Counted from the stretch's first letter, positions 21,343 through 33,723 are shown. The stretch: 64,000 nt of DNA from Panagrolaimus kolymaensis (GCA_028622995.1 JAJQJQ010000032.1:2046001-2110000), one strand, 5' to 3'. Notes: generated by a model from the sequence alone, not told the origin. Program-made: numbers and translations.

Positions 21343-23056
21343 TTAATGAGAAGATTTAGTAACAGCTTTTTTACATGCTATTTCATTTTTAGCTTTCATA
21401 TTTTCTTTTCCATGCCTTTCAAGAACTTGGTTAGGAATATCACTAATGGTAGTACTTGCACTTCGTTCACTTTCTCGATCTTGAGCAGTTACCTTTATAA
21501 TACCTCTTGAATCAACGTCAAAAGTGATTTCAATCGATGGAACACCTTTGGGAGCTGGAGGAATTTCATTTAGTTCCAAAATGGCAAGGAGGATGTTATT
21601 TTGAACCATGGCTCGTTCACCTTCATATACATAGAAATAAAATATTTATAAAACTTTCCAATAAAGCTAATTTGAAAAGCTTACTTTTATAATTGCATGG
21701 GTTTGATTACCAGCATTAGTCGTAAAAGTTTGTGACGTTTTTGTTGGGATGGTAGAGTTACGACTGATGATGGCAGTCATAACGCCACCAGCAGTTTCTA
21801 CTCCCAAACAAAGTGGAGCAACATCTAGTAAAAGGAAGTTTTGAAATTTAGTAAACTTTAATCCAGAAACGCATGCAGCATATAAAGATGCTCCATGAAT
21901 GGTTGCTTCATTTGCATTGAGACTTTTGTTTAATTTTTTACCACCAAAAAATTCTGATAATAATTTTTGTATTTTTGGGATATGGGAAGATCCACCAGCA
22001 AGAAAAATTTCATGAATTTGAGCTTGGTCCATTCTGGCTCGACGAAGCGCTTTTTCAACAGTATTTATGACATTTCGGAAGAGATCAGCACAAAGGTTTT
22101 TAAATTGGCCATTCGTAATACTGGTACAGAAATCGATGCCATCAAAAAGATGAGGAAGTCTTATTTTGGCATGAGATGAATTTGATAAAGTAATTTTAGC
22201 ATCTTCGCAAGCTTTGCGAAGACGTCGTAGGGCTTGTTGATTTGAAGTCAGATCTTTTTGGTATTTTCTTTTGAATTCTACAATAAAATGGTTCACCATT
22301 CGAGTGGTAAAATCTTCGCCGCCAATATGAATAGCGCCTTCAACAGATTTAACTTCAAAGATTCCATTTTCAATTGTAATAATGGAAACATCAACAAATC
22401 CTCCTCCAACATTCACAATAAGAACATTTTGCTCATCTTCGATATTGTGGTCATTTCCCATTCCATAAGCTATAGCTGAAGCGGTGGAGTCATTTATGAG
22501 TCGAATATTTTGGAATCCAGCAGAAATACCCGCATTGAAAATCGCTTGACGTTGGAAATGATGAAATCCAGCAGGGATAGTCAAAACAGCTTCAGCGATC
22601 GGATGTCCCAGAAAATTTTCGGCTGTTTCTTTTAATTTTATTATTATGATCGAAATGAGTTCTTCAGGGGTAAAGCTTTGATTACTTCCATGAACTTGGA
22701 TCTTAAGTTCCCCATTTTCTTCATTAATTTCAAAAGGCCAATATTTTTTGTTGGTTTGAATAAATGGATCATCAATTTTTTGACCCACTAAACGCTTAAA
22801 ATCATAGAAAGTATTTCCGAGATTAGAAGCTGCTTGAGTTTTCGCATCATGGCCAACAAGAATGTCTCGGCCGATAATGGAAACAAATGATGGAATAACA
22901 CGATTATCTTAAAATTATATTTAAATATAAATCAACCAAAGTAAGCAACAACAAAAAAATACCTTTACCTTCTCCAATAATTTTGATTTTTCCATTTTGG
23001 TAAATTCCAACGCTGGAATAACATGTTCCAATATCAATTGCAATAACATTAGCCAT
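21343..23056 (-). CDS. divergent Hsp70-family protein
   Basis: Exon 1 (23056-22963) and exon 2 (22907-21685) join to 439 codons covering the nucleotide-binding domain: AIDIGTCYSSVGIY, DFKRLVGQK, INDSTASAIAYG, VGGGFVDVS, IFLAGGSSHIPKIQ, LLLDVAPLCLGVETAGG. A last exon (about 21630-21343) gives a short substrate-binding beta domain; the helical lid and tail are missing, so about 534 aa instead of about 640. Compared with canonical Hsp70, the FDLGGGTFD loop reads VNVGGGFVD (catalytic Asp and Thr replaced) and NEPTAA reads NDSTAS. The final intron lacks an AG where the frame requires it (AT precedes codon GTA at 21630). ATPase activity is doubtful. Confidence 0.8.
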
Positions 23057-23701
23057 AACTACAAATTTCTTCTAAAAAATAACGCTGATTATTAGCTGAA
23101 AAACTTTGTTGCGCACAAAAAGTAGAACGCTATACTTCAAAATATTTTATCAAATTAAGTAAACAAAACATTTTTTCTTCTCTTCCACAAAAAAACTGCT
23201 GCATACCCTATTTTTTGAAAATGCACCTTTGAGAACAATGACATTTTCTTTTCATCTGTTCGATTGTTTTTTCTTTTGCAACCCGCGCGACTGTTTTTCG
23301 TTATTTTTTTGTTAAAAAAGAAACAGACGATGCTGTTTTTTATTAATGTATGCGTAATCAAAGGTGTGTTAAGTCATAAACAAAAAAAGAATGTGTTTTT
23401 GGGGCCAAGATTTGACAATCTAATAGCAAATATCCTCTTATTCAGGAAAAAGAATGTTGAATGATTTAATTAATAAATTGAGACAAAGAAAAAAAGGAAC
23501 ACATGTATGCACTCTTCTTTTTTTTTATTTGTGACGTTCTTTCTTTTTTGTTGAAGCAAAAAAATGCAAACAAAACCATTTTTAATTTACATCGTTTATT
23601 TAAAAAATTATACAAAATAGATAAAAACGGAGGAAAGATTACTTTTATATTAAAAAAATTTATATGTTTTTTATTTGCCCAATTTGAATAAAGAATTAAA
23701 G
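23057..23701. other. intergenic
   Basis: Upstream of the Hsp70-like gene and downstream of CHK copy 4. AT-rich, no gene recognised. Confidence 0.4.
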
Positions 23702-25087
23702 TTAAACATTAAATTTTTCAAAAACATCATTCATTTCATTTTCAAGTAACCGAGCAGCATCTTCACAAGCATGAAGAGCTTTGAGCTCAGCAACATCCCA
23801 ATATGCATTTTTTAATAATACGTTTTCTTCTTTGCACGATTGAATAAAAAATGTTGCGCCACTAACAATTCCAACGACTTGCGTTAGGAATGCATAGTTA
23901 TATGAAATTCGGAGTTGTGCCTTTGTGTATAGAACTTTCGTGACATCTCCATTAAATTCTTTGGTCAAACATTCCAAATAATAATCAATTGCAAATTCCT
24001 CAGCTTGTCTACGAACTGTACCACTTGTACACATTGCAAGAAATCGAGCTAAATCCGACATTGGAGAACCTTCATAAATTGTTTGCCAATCAACAAATGC
24101 AGAAATTTCATTTCGAACATCTCCATTTTCATCGATGGCCCACATAATATTTCCGGGATGCATGTCTCCATGCACAATTACAGGTTGTATTTTTTGGTCT
24201 TTGTAAGCTTGGGTAAATGCATAATGATGAAATTTTGTACTTGTAAGGAAGCTCTGATATTTATCAAATAATTGTTTGATTTCATCTAAAATCACAAAAG
24301 TTTTACTATAAATTATCTCTAAATTGAAAAGAGTAAGTAAAGTATAGTAAAAATTTACCTTGTTTTTTGCATTGCTTTAAAAATGGATCAAACATTGAGC
24401 CATACCAAGTTGCTAATTCGGCCATTTTGGCTTGGAATTTTAAATATTTTCCATGCCACTCTTCTGATCCAGATTTTAGCAAGTTTGCATTCATGTGAGC
24501 CAATTTTTGAATAAATTTTTTTACTTGAGTTTTATTAACGCTATCAAAAAACGACATAGTTTTTCCACGACGAGTCAAATCTTCCATATGAATGCAGCCA
24601 TTATGTTTTCCGTGAATCCATTCTTGGCTTTTAAAAATTGTTGGTGTTGGACCATCGAAAATTGGAGACAAAGAAGTGTAAAAATGGCTTTCTAATGCAT
24701 GAGCTGCAGCTATGCCTTCTTGCATATTACCTTCCAAATCAGCCCCTCCAGTTTTCTTAATGTTTTCAAGTAAGGATTCTACTCCAGGAATTTTAAAAAC
24801 CGTAGTGTAAATGTCTGATGAATCTTTGGAATCAACAAAAGTTAAAGTGCATCGAAGAATTTGTGAAGCAAATCCCTTTCCATCAGAGACATCATAAGCT
24901 GTGATCTACAATAAATAAAGTTAAATCAAAAAGAAAACTGATAAATATCTACCGCTTTTACACTTTTATTTCCATGAATTTTTTGAAAAACTTTATCATT
25001 TTGTCGCAAAGATTCCAACAGCCAACCAACAGTTATAGAATGACCATTAATTTTTTGGTTATGATCAACAATATCAGAAATAACCAT
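23702..25087 (-). CDS. CHK kinase-like protein (DUF1679 family), copy 4
   Basis: Complete three-exon gene: 25087-24953, 24905-24359, 24285-23702; 421 aa. The core has HGDMHPGN and FVDWQ, plus GCIHMEDLT in exon 2. Exon 2 is 547 nt, six shorter than in copies 1-3, and its C-terminal part is the most divergent of the set. A TATAAAAA box lies about 45 bp upstream of the ATG. Role as in copies 1-3: ATP-dependent phosphorylation of an unknown small molecule. Confidence 0.92.
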
Positions 25088-25131
25088 TTTTTGAGGTTAC
25101 CAAAACTTGAAATTTTGTCTTTTTTCATTCT

Positions 25132-25139
25132 TTTTTATA
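25132..25139 (-). promoter_or_regulatory. TATA box of CHK copy 4
   Basis: TATAAAAA on the minus strand about 45 bp before the ATG at 25087. Confidence 0.45.
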
Positions 25140-25943
25140 GTGTGTCTTGAAAATGTATTTTGAAAACATATTTTTTAAAGTTGGGTGTTGTTTTCCTTGT
25201 TTTTAGAAGAAAACAAAGTTTGAAACTAATCGCATTAATATTTTGTCAATCAATAGGTTGAAACCTATCACAAACTTTTACTAAAACTTTGTTTGAATTC
25301 CGTTCATAAATGTGTTTTCATTAGGTGAACAACTACTATTATATTTTAAAGTGCATTTTTCCTTTTTTACCCCCTCATTTTTTTACACAAACTTTGCTCA
25401 CTTTTTTCGTTCCATTTTAAATTTTCAAAGTTTTATTTATTTAATCAAAATTTAAAATTCATGCTAAAGTTTAAACATCATATTATAGTTAAAGATACTA
25501 TAATATCAAATTTTGTAACCAAAGTTTAATTGCAATGGATACGTTTTCATTTTTGATGCCGCTTTCAACTTCTTTAACGTGCTATGAGTATTAAAAAAAA
25601 TGTTGAAATTCTAACATTAAAAACAAGAATAAATTTTTCCAAATGATTTTATTATTTCCTCGGTTTTTTTTTTTATTCAAACCGAACTAAAAAAATAAGA
25701 AAAGCAAAAAAAGTAAGACGTTGGGTATTAAATTTAAGGGCACTGAAAAATATTGATCACATAGACAACCTTTGGTTTGCCTTAAACCATGAAAAGTTAT
25801 TAACGACAACAAATAAGGAAAATGCGCGCCGAAAAATCATAGCGCGTGATTATGAGGTATTATGCCATTGCGCACAAATCTCATTTATTTTTGCTCTTTT
25901 TTCTTTAATTTGAAAAGTTTTTTTTCTCAAATTTTTATTAAAG
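25140..25943. other. intergenic; 3' half resembles the promoter of the next paralog
   Basis: The stretch 25740-25940 (LINE-less, GCGC-containing, with TGCGCACAAAT) is similar to 27000-27230 upstream of the second copy of the family, indicating that promoter and gene were duplicated together. No exon recognised. Confidence 0.4.
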
Positions 25944-26491
25944 ATGGATATGAAAATTGATTATTTTGATAAACTTCCAATATGTTATCAAGAAGTCATA
26001 AAAAAATCAGGAAAAACAGAAGTATTAGAATTTTTTGAATGCCCAATTATGGATTCGAACAAAATTTCAGTTCCATTGGAAGATATCCTTTGCTATCTGC
26101 CAAAAGTTTATCATTTTAAGTAATGTCGCAAATTTTCTTTTCTAGGTTTAATAGTTCGGTTAATTTAGATGGGATCCATGTCACGTGACATCGAAAACAG
26201 CTGAAAAAATATTGGATTTTCAATTTCAAAATAAATTCATTACTTTTTATCTTAGTGGAATTAATGAACTTTTGGAAGTAGATCAGTTGATAGAATTTTT
26301 TGAAAAAAATTTGGGTCCGTCTGCATCGCTTAATTTATGGTGGAATTTTAATTTAGATGAAGCCTCTTATGAGTTATTATAGCCACGTTTTGAAAAGTTA
26401 ATTGAAACTTGGAAACCAAATAATGATGTAAAGTTCCACCTTCTTACTGTTGATTTACAAATTTGCTTTATTTATATTACGACCAAAAACT
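25944..26491 (+). pseudogene. unrecognised tandem family, copy A (internally deleted, nonsense)
   Basis: Exon 25944-26119 begins like the other copies (MDMKIDYFDKLPICYQEV) but jumps after about 20 codons to the equivalent of the end of exon 5 (GKTEVLEFFECPIMD), so the whole middle is deleted in frame. The next exon after an intron resembles exon 6 (DPCHVTSKTAEKIL) and meets a TAG at 26380-26382 where copies B and C have Trp; homologous codons continue beyond. Reads as a relic of the family described for copies B and C. Confidence 0.7.
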
Positions 26492-27241
26492 AAAATAAAA
26501 ACCAAAAAAAAATAAAGACTGAAAACTAAAATAATGTCTGCTTTTTAAGATGAATGAATAATGCTTTTATATGCGATCCAAAACTAGCGGTTGCGCGCCT
26601 CGATGATTCATTTGGATTGCTTCCTTAAAGGTTGAGAAAGTAACCTTTTGTTTCGGCGGCAAGAAGACACAAAGAAAATGGAAATAAGAAAATAGGAAAT
26701 GGGAAAGGGCAAAAGAAGAATAAAATGTTAAATTTCGAAAAAGGTTTAAATCCAAAAAGACTAACACATTACTAACACATTACAAATGAAAAACCAACTA
26801 TATGGCTAAATGAAAGTGAAGTACCTGGTGAATAGTAAAAAGCGAAAAAATGGAATTGATGTTAATTTTTTGTACATATTTTAAAAAATTTCTTGTTTCT
26901 TTTTGGTATTACATTTATTTTTGTAAATACTTCCGATTTTCATTCATGGGAAATAATAAAAAAAGAAAGAAAAATTAATGTATAATTAAAACCTAAAATG
27001 CACCAAGCAGCTAGAAATATTGATTGAATAACAGGCCTTTTTTTTGCCTTTAACCAGTTAGAAACTAAAAATAACAAAGACAAAAAAGACAAGGAAAAAC
27101 GGGCGCAAAAAATGATCGTTTCCCATTGTGCACAAATGCTAACTGCTTTGAAGGTATTATTTCGCTCTTTTTTTACCTCTACCTCACTTGTGTTTTTTTC
27201 CTTTGCGCTTTTAAGAATTTGTTTCTTGTTTACATCAAAAA
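26492..27241. other. intergenic
   Basis: Contains the KPTIWLNESEVPGE scrap near 26797-26835 and the duplicated promoter-like stretch 27000-27230. No intact gene. Confidence 0.4.
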
Positions 27242-29206
27242 ATGGATTTGAAATGTGATTATTTTGACAAGCTTCCAAAATGCTATCAAAATGTTGTAAT
27301 GGAGCTGATGGCTAATTTAGCAGCAAAAACAGTAGAAGAAAAAAGAAAGTTGTTTGAAGACTTTCAAAAACATTATACATTGATTCCACCACTTTGGAGT
27401 TGTTGGAAAGAGTAAGTTAACAAAAGTTTCCTTTTCTTAATCCCATAATTTTTTTATTCAAGAATTGATCGTGGAAAAATATATGGAATAGATTTTAAAA
27501 CGGTTAATGGATTTTTATGTTCCAAATTTGTTAAAGAAGAGTCAATTTTGGTAAACTTAATTATATTCTTTGTTTTGAAATGTTTTGATATAAGAAAAAT
27601 ATTTAGCCATCTTCCCCACCAAATGCTTTTATAAATGTTATGTGCCGAAGAGAACTCGAAGATTTGGTTACACCAGATAGGGGCAACACAAAGCTTAAAT
27701 GGCGAGAAGATGATTTGTTACCATATTTATTATATCCTCATACTCAATTAAAACAAGCATATAATTATTTTGATGAAGCTTGTTGTAAGTTTGTTGTTTT
27801 TGATAGATGCTAAGAAAATACAACAGATTTTAATAAATATTTTTTTAAGGTGACGAAATTCCTCAAAATATATTAAAATTATATCAAAAAATTTGGAGCT
27901 TTGTCAACAACTTAAAAACACTCTAAAAAAAGATCCGATAATTTTTTTTGAAACTGTCATAAAAGCGGACGATAAGGAATCTATCAAAACTAATATTGAA
28001 ATTATTCTTGGTGATCATTCATATTGCGTCGAACTTTGGAATAAATGTATTGAATATTTTGAAAACAATAGTCCTTCCAAGGTATGGTGTTATTGTATTA
28101 TTTTCACTTTTAGATGAAATTTTTTTTTAGTTTTTGCTATCTTTATATACCAGATATTGTGGTATATTTTTGGATGATGAAAAGGCTATCGCAAAGAGAA
28201 ATGAAATAAAGATTGAAAAAGTTGAAGAAAAACGTTTAGAATTATCTGGTTCTTCAACATTTTCATGGCCCAAACCTTTTCATCTAATCTTTAAGGATCC
28301 TACCATTTTCAACAATGTTAAATTTCAATGCATGCCATTTCCAAAACCTATCAGAAATTACATTTATGAAAAAGCTAATTCTAAAATTGCTACCAAACTT
28401 AAGAATTCTGCCAAACATTTTGTTAGAGTTTTTCCACATAATATTATTCGACGTTTGGAAATTGTGAATCATAGCCCAGAAGTGCGTAATTACGGAATAA
28501 AGATTCCTGACAATATTATGAAACAACTTCCTAACAACATTTGGCTAACAAACGCATTGATTTTTAATTTTCTTGGTGGTAATATTTTTCCAATTCTTAC
28601 TCAAAAAATTGTTCGATGTGATTTGAAATATATTCGAATTGAAGGTGAAAAAATTCTATTAGCTGATGTTAAATTTTTAACAAAATCAAAAAATGTTGAA
28701 GTATTCGATTTTCATGAATGTCCAATTATGGATGAAGACGACATTCCTATTCCATTAGAAGACATCATTCCCCTTGTCTTAAAAGTTTATTATTTTAAGT
28801 GAGTTGCGTGATTAATTGAGAGACCAATTCATAGATCTTTTTTACTACACTAACGATTCAAAAATCAAATTGAAAATTGACTTCTCTATTTTATAACTTA
28901 TTAAATTTTAGATTGACACCATGCCATGTTACAACAAAAACGGCTAAAAAAATATTGAATCTTCAACTTCAAAATAAGCTGAATTATTATGAAATGAGTA
29001 AAATTGACAATTTATTGGATACTGTGAGTTTTCTTGAATTTTTCAAAAAGAATTTGAGCCCTTGCGCGTTTGTTGAATTAAATTGGAATGAAGAATTAGT
29101 TGAAGCTACCGATGATTTACTTTGGCCGAACCTCGAAGAGTTAATGAAAATCTGGGAACCACGCCATGAAAAGCCCTATATTTGTCTCAATCAAACTATT
29201 GATTAA
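27242..29206 (+). pseudogene. unrecognised tandem family, copy B (one-base frameshift)
   Basis: Six exons: 27242-27411, 27463-27550, 27607-27784, 27850-28081, 28131-28798, 28912-29206. The protein begins MDLKCDYFDKLPKCYQNV (weakly F-box-like), has a middle block AFINVMCRRELEDLVTP, and a long C-terminal part (FPKPIRNYIYEKANSKI, FVRVFPHNIIRRLEI, LTPCHVTTKTAKKIL) with spaced Leu/Ile strands that might form an LRR-like or F-box-associated fold. In exon 4 an A-run near 27880-27890 is one base short relative to copy C, shifting the frame. This could be a true lesion or a homopolymer error. Function unknown. Confidence 0.6.
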
Positions 29207-29670
29207 TTAAAATGAAAAAACTTTTCTCATCGTCATTTTTCAGGCTTTCATTTCTGTTGTTTTTGTTTGCTCTCATATTCTACTTAGCGTTTTTTTGTTT
29301 TGTTAATTTTGGATACAAAAAAAATCAATAAAAATTATTCCCCTCAACCATTTACTTATTTCTTTCGACTATATTTTTTGTTGCTTTAGAAAATTCACTA
29401 AACAACTTATTCAATGATCTTCTATTTTCCTTCTTTTTATGGAAAAAAAATATTTATCATATATCGATACTTTATTTTGTTTTTCACCACTGCCAAGCAA
29501 TAAATAGCAAAAAATATTATTAAAATTATCGTGATATACAATTTTTCGTATCTTCCATTATAACGCCCTTGCCATTGCTATAAAGCTTTATTATTTTATT
29601 ATATATACTATTTTTTTCTTTAGAGCTGCTAAGTTTCGACTTGTTATATTCATTGATGATGGCATCTAAA
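29207..29670. other. intergenic
   Basis: AT-rich spacer between copies B and C; nothing recognised beyond 5'-flank sequence of copy C. Confidence 0.4.
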
Positions 29671-31521
29671 ATGGATATGAAATGTGAATATTTTGATAAA
29701 CTTCCAAAATGTTATCAAAACATCGTTATGAGACTAATGGATAATATAACTTTGGCAAAAACAATAGTTCAAAAAAGAAATTTGTTTGAAGAATTTCACA
29801 AACAATATATTTTGATACCGCCTCTTTGGAGTTATTGGATGAAGTAAAAGATTTTAATTTAAAAAAGGGAATTTAAAATTTTTAATAATTTTTAGAATTG
29901 ACAATCAAAATAGTTTCTTCAAACGAGAAAAGGCTGTTAAAGAATTTCCCTGTTCAAAATACTTAGAAAATTGGGTAAGTTTTTCTTTTAAAAGATATGA
30001 GCTTTAAAAATATTGTATTTTAGCATCCTTATAAGGCATACAAATTTTATTTTAACTTGTATGAACTTGATGATGTTGTAACAGAAAATAGTTGTAGTTA
30101 TTCTTTTAAAGAAACTGAAGATGTTTTTTTTATCCCTCAATTATCATATCCTCATGCTGGATTCAAAGATGTATTGAGATATTATGATGAAAACAGTTGT
30201 AAGTTTTAGAATAAAAGCAATATGTAAATTTTTTTTTGTAAATTTTGAGGCACCGAAATTCCAGCAAATGTTTTGAAAATATGCCAAAGAAATTGTGATT
30301 TATATGAAGATCTTAAAATCTCTTTAAATGATCCAATTCGCTTTTTTGAAACAGCTTTAAAAGCTGAAGATAAAGAGTCGATTGAAGCAAACATTGAAAT
30401 TATTCTTGGTGATCATCCATATTCCGTCGAACTTTGGAAAAAAAGTTTTGAATATTTTGAAGCGAATAATCCTTCGAAGGTAAGTAATTTAAACCTATTG
30501 TTTCAGTGGAAAAATTTTTTACAAACATTCGTTTGCAGTTATTGACCATATATAACAGATATTGTGGTATATTTTTGGATGATAAAGAAGCTGAAAAAAG
30601 GAGATATGAAATTTAGTTAGCTGATTTGAAAGAAGAAAATATTCAATTTTCTTGGAAACAAAAAAAAGATACTTCTCTAATCTTTAAAAATCCAACCACT
30701 TTCAACAATGTTCAATTTCAATGCATTCCATTTCCGAAACCTATCAGAAATTATATTTATGAAAAAGCTAATTCTAAAATAATTATTAATCTTAAGAATT
30801 CAGCCAAACATTTTGTTAGAGTTTTCCCATATAATATTATTCGACGTTTGGAAATTATTGACAAAAATCCAGAAGTGCATAATTATGGATTAAAAATTAC
30901 AAAAAATTTGGTTGAACAACTTTCTAACAATATTTGGCTTACCAATGCATTATATATTGATTGTTTGAATATCTTTCCAAAACTTACTCAAAAAATTTCG
31001 CGATGTGATTTGAAATATCTTAGAATTTATGGCCAAAATTTGATATTGGATGAATTAAAATTTTTAACAATATCAGGAAATATGGAATTATTCGATTTTC
31101 AAGATAGTCAAATAATGGATGCAAACGATGTTGCAATTCCATTGGAAGCCATCCTTCCCCATATTTTAAAAGTTCAGTATTTTAGGTAAGATTTATTAAT
31201 TTTTGAGTGATTAATAGTTTGCTAAATTTTAGGTTGTCTCCATGCCATCTTACACCCAAAACAACAGAAAAAATATTGAATATTAAATTTAAAAACAAGT
31301 TCATTTTTTTCAAGTTAGAGTATATTAGTGCCCATTTTGAAAACAACCACCATATTGTCGAATTTTTCAAGAACAACTTGGGTCCTTGTTCAAAAGTTGT
31401 TCTAATGTGGGATGAAGAGTTATTTCAAGCGGCAGATTATTTATTATGGCAAGATTTAAATGAGCTTGAAAAAACTTGGAAACCTTGTCAATTGAAACCA
31501 AATATAGTTATTTTGCCATAA
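29671..31521 (+). pseudogene. unrecognised tandem family, copy C (in-frame TAG)
   Basis: Six exons: 29671-29843, 29896-29974, 30024-30198, 30250-30479, 30539-31185, 31233-31521, same layout as copy B. Start MDMKCEYFDKLPKCYQNI; later FPKPIRNYIYEKANSKII and FVRVFPYNIIRRLEI match copy B almost exactly. All splice phases agree, but TAG at 30614-30616 interrupts exon 5 where copy B has an open Lys/Glu-rich stretch. Either a pseudogene, or a shorter product, or rare readthrough. Function unknown; no named domain recognised. Confidence 0.6.
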
Positions 31522-32380
31522 CGATTAAGCACATATATCTGTGAATTTAAAAAAAAGTTTTTCCCATCATTTTTGCTTCACTTTTTGGTTGTTTCTTTTT
31601 TTGCATTTTATTGTTTGATTTTATATAAATTGATTTTTTAAAAAGCGAGTATTTGTTTATTTTTCAAACATTTTTCTTATATACAAAAACACCTACTAAA
31701 GAGTTAACCGTCGTTTATATACAGTAATATCATATGGAAATTGATTAAATTTATGATGAAAAAAATGAATTTAAATTTTTTACTTCCATTTATTAGTTTT
31801 TTGTTACAATATATTTTTTAATATGCTTCATTTACATTAAGTTCCTTGTAGGGAAAAGTTTCGTAATTTTATGAGTAATTAGTATGGTTTCTCGAACGTT
31901 TACTTATGGTAAGTCAACAAAAGTTATTGTTTAAGTCGTTACTTAGAGTCAAATTAATTTGTTTTTAATTTTGAAAGTACAATTAAACAATGCAAAAAAT
32001 TTTTTAAATTACGCTTGATTTCTTTTGATATAAATAAGTGAGTAATTTTGTGTTTGACTAATGCCTATTTATCTCAAGCTGAATAATATATATTGGTCAA
32101 TAAGGAAAAGTAAAAATTTCTTAATGCCTCTTTTATCTAACTAATTTCAACAAAAAAGAATAATTAAAATAATTAGGTTGGAAAAAAGCTCAATTAGCTT
32201 AATTATTTTTGACTAAATCTTATACTTGGTTTGTAACTGCTTTGTTCTTATTTGTGATTCAACAAAATTAATAAGTCTATTAATTATTTTAAACTACTTT
32301 TTGTTAATAAACTACAAAGGTTGATAAATTTTAATCCATTGTTAACTTTATTGGAATTTTTTAACAATTTGTCTATTAAA
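31522..32380. other. intergenic
   Basis: AT-rich upstream region of the chemoreceptor. No gene or repeat recognised. Confidence 0.4.
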
Positions 32381-33303
32381 ATGGTTTTCTTTGCCGTGGC
32401 TGTTCTTAGTCAAATTATTTTACAAACTTTTTTCCAAACTATTGTATTGTACAAAAGTACTACCATGTTTCGAATTAAACACCTTCGAAAAAAATCTACA
32501 CCAGTGTTGCTAATATATTTTGGGTATTCGATCATTGTTAGTTCCACTATGCTTATTTACACTTTCTACCTTTTAATTTTTTGGCGACCATATGAAATTA
32601 TTTATAATGGCGTGACATTATATATAATAAGTTTAATTCCATGGATTTTGCTTATTTCTAATCCAATTTTCGAGTTTGCCCTTTGCATAGAGCGATGTTG
32701 TATTATTGCATTCCCACATAAATATTTTAATTATTGGAAAAAACCCATGTGTTTTATTGTTTTTTTCTTTTCTGTGATAATTATTTCAACAAATTTATGG
32801 TTTAATAATTTTATTTGGCTTCCATCTGATGGCATAACATCGTGTGAATTTTTTTCTTGTGTGATCACACAAATTCCTCAAAAATATATGACCGCTTATA
32901 AAATCGCCATTTCTGTTGCTGAAGGAATTGCGGCAGGTGTATTATTTTATTTAATAAAATTACGAACTATTTCTTTATCAAAAAAAGGTAAAAACAAGAA
33001 TATCGTTATTTTTTCTATAATTTCTTCAACCATTATTTGTGAATTTGGACCAAATATTTTGGATTCTGTTTACAATAATGTAAGTTGATACCCGTAAATT
33101 AATATAAAATGGAGTAAATTTGAATTAATTTTCTGTTAACAGAAAAATATTTAATAAATTTAATTGGCCCATATCGAACTACATTAAGTTCATTTAATAT
33201 TTTGATTAGCGCTATTTTATACACAAATGTTTTGAATAAATCAAAACAAAAGAATGCAATTGGAAATTTACCTATATTTATTACTGGTAGCACTAAATCC
33301 TAG
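32381..33303 (+). CDS. serpentine receptor-like protein (chemoreceptor), possibly broken
   Basis: Exon 1 from ATG 32381 to 33079 gives six hydrophobic segments, with an intracellular-loop-like ERCCIIAFPHKYF after the third, as in nematode chemosensory GPCRs. A second open segment, 33143-33303 (IGPYRTTLSSFNILISAILY), supplies the seventh segment and tail. The natural donor (AAT-GTAAGT at 33079) is phase 0 but the downstream segment needs phase 1, so the join is out of frame by one base. Class cannot be assigned. Either a recent frameshift or an unusual splice. Confidence 0.6.
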
Positions 33304-33723
33304 CTTGAAAAAAAAATGAGTCAACACATTTTAATATTCTGTTAATAACAAAGCTAGAAGGTTGCCTATTGTATGATTTTTCGATAGTGAGGATTAATCA
33401 TTTTTATTTCCCCTTTGCGAGACAAACACAAAATCCATTATTATCTTTTTGTAAAATGAAACTCCCAATCATTTTTGCTTTTTTAATGGCGCAAAAATCT
33501 TGTTTTAAATATTTTTTGAATTATAAGCTTTATTATTTGTCAGTTTTTATTCAATTTTATTTCTTAATTATTAAAAAAATACAAAGAATAACAAATAAAA
33601 AAAATACAAAAATTTTTGGTTTAAAAATACAAAAAGCAACTTTATTTCTGATATGATTAATAGGATTAACTGCTGGAGGAGAGACATAAGAAAAAGACGA
33701 ATATGGAAAAACAAACAAAAAAA
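33304..33723. other. intergenic between convergent genes
   Basis: No gene recognised. Confidence 0.4.

Noticed and set aside
26567..26767. Minus-strand hydrophobic open frame as a membrane protein
   Set aside because: T-rich low-complexity translation without splice sites or a plausible promoter; likely a by-product of base composition.
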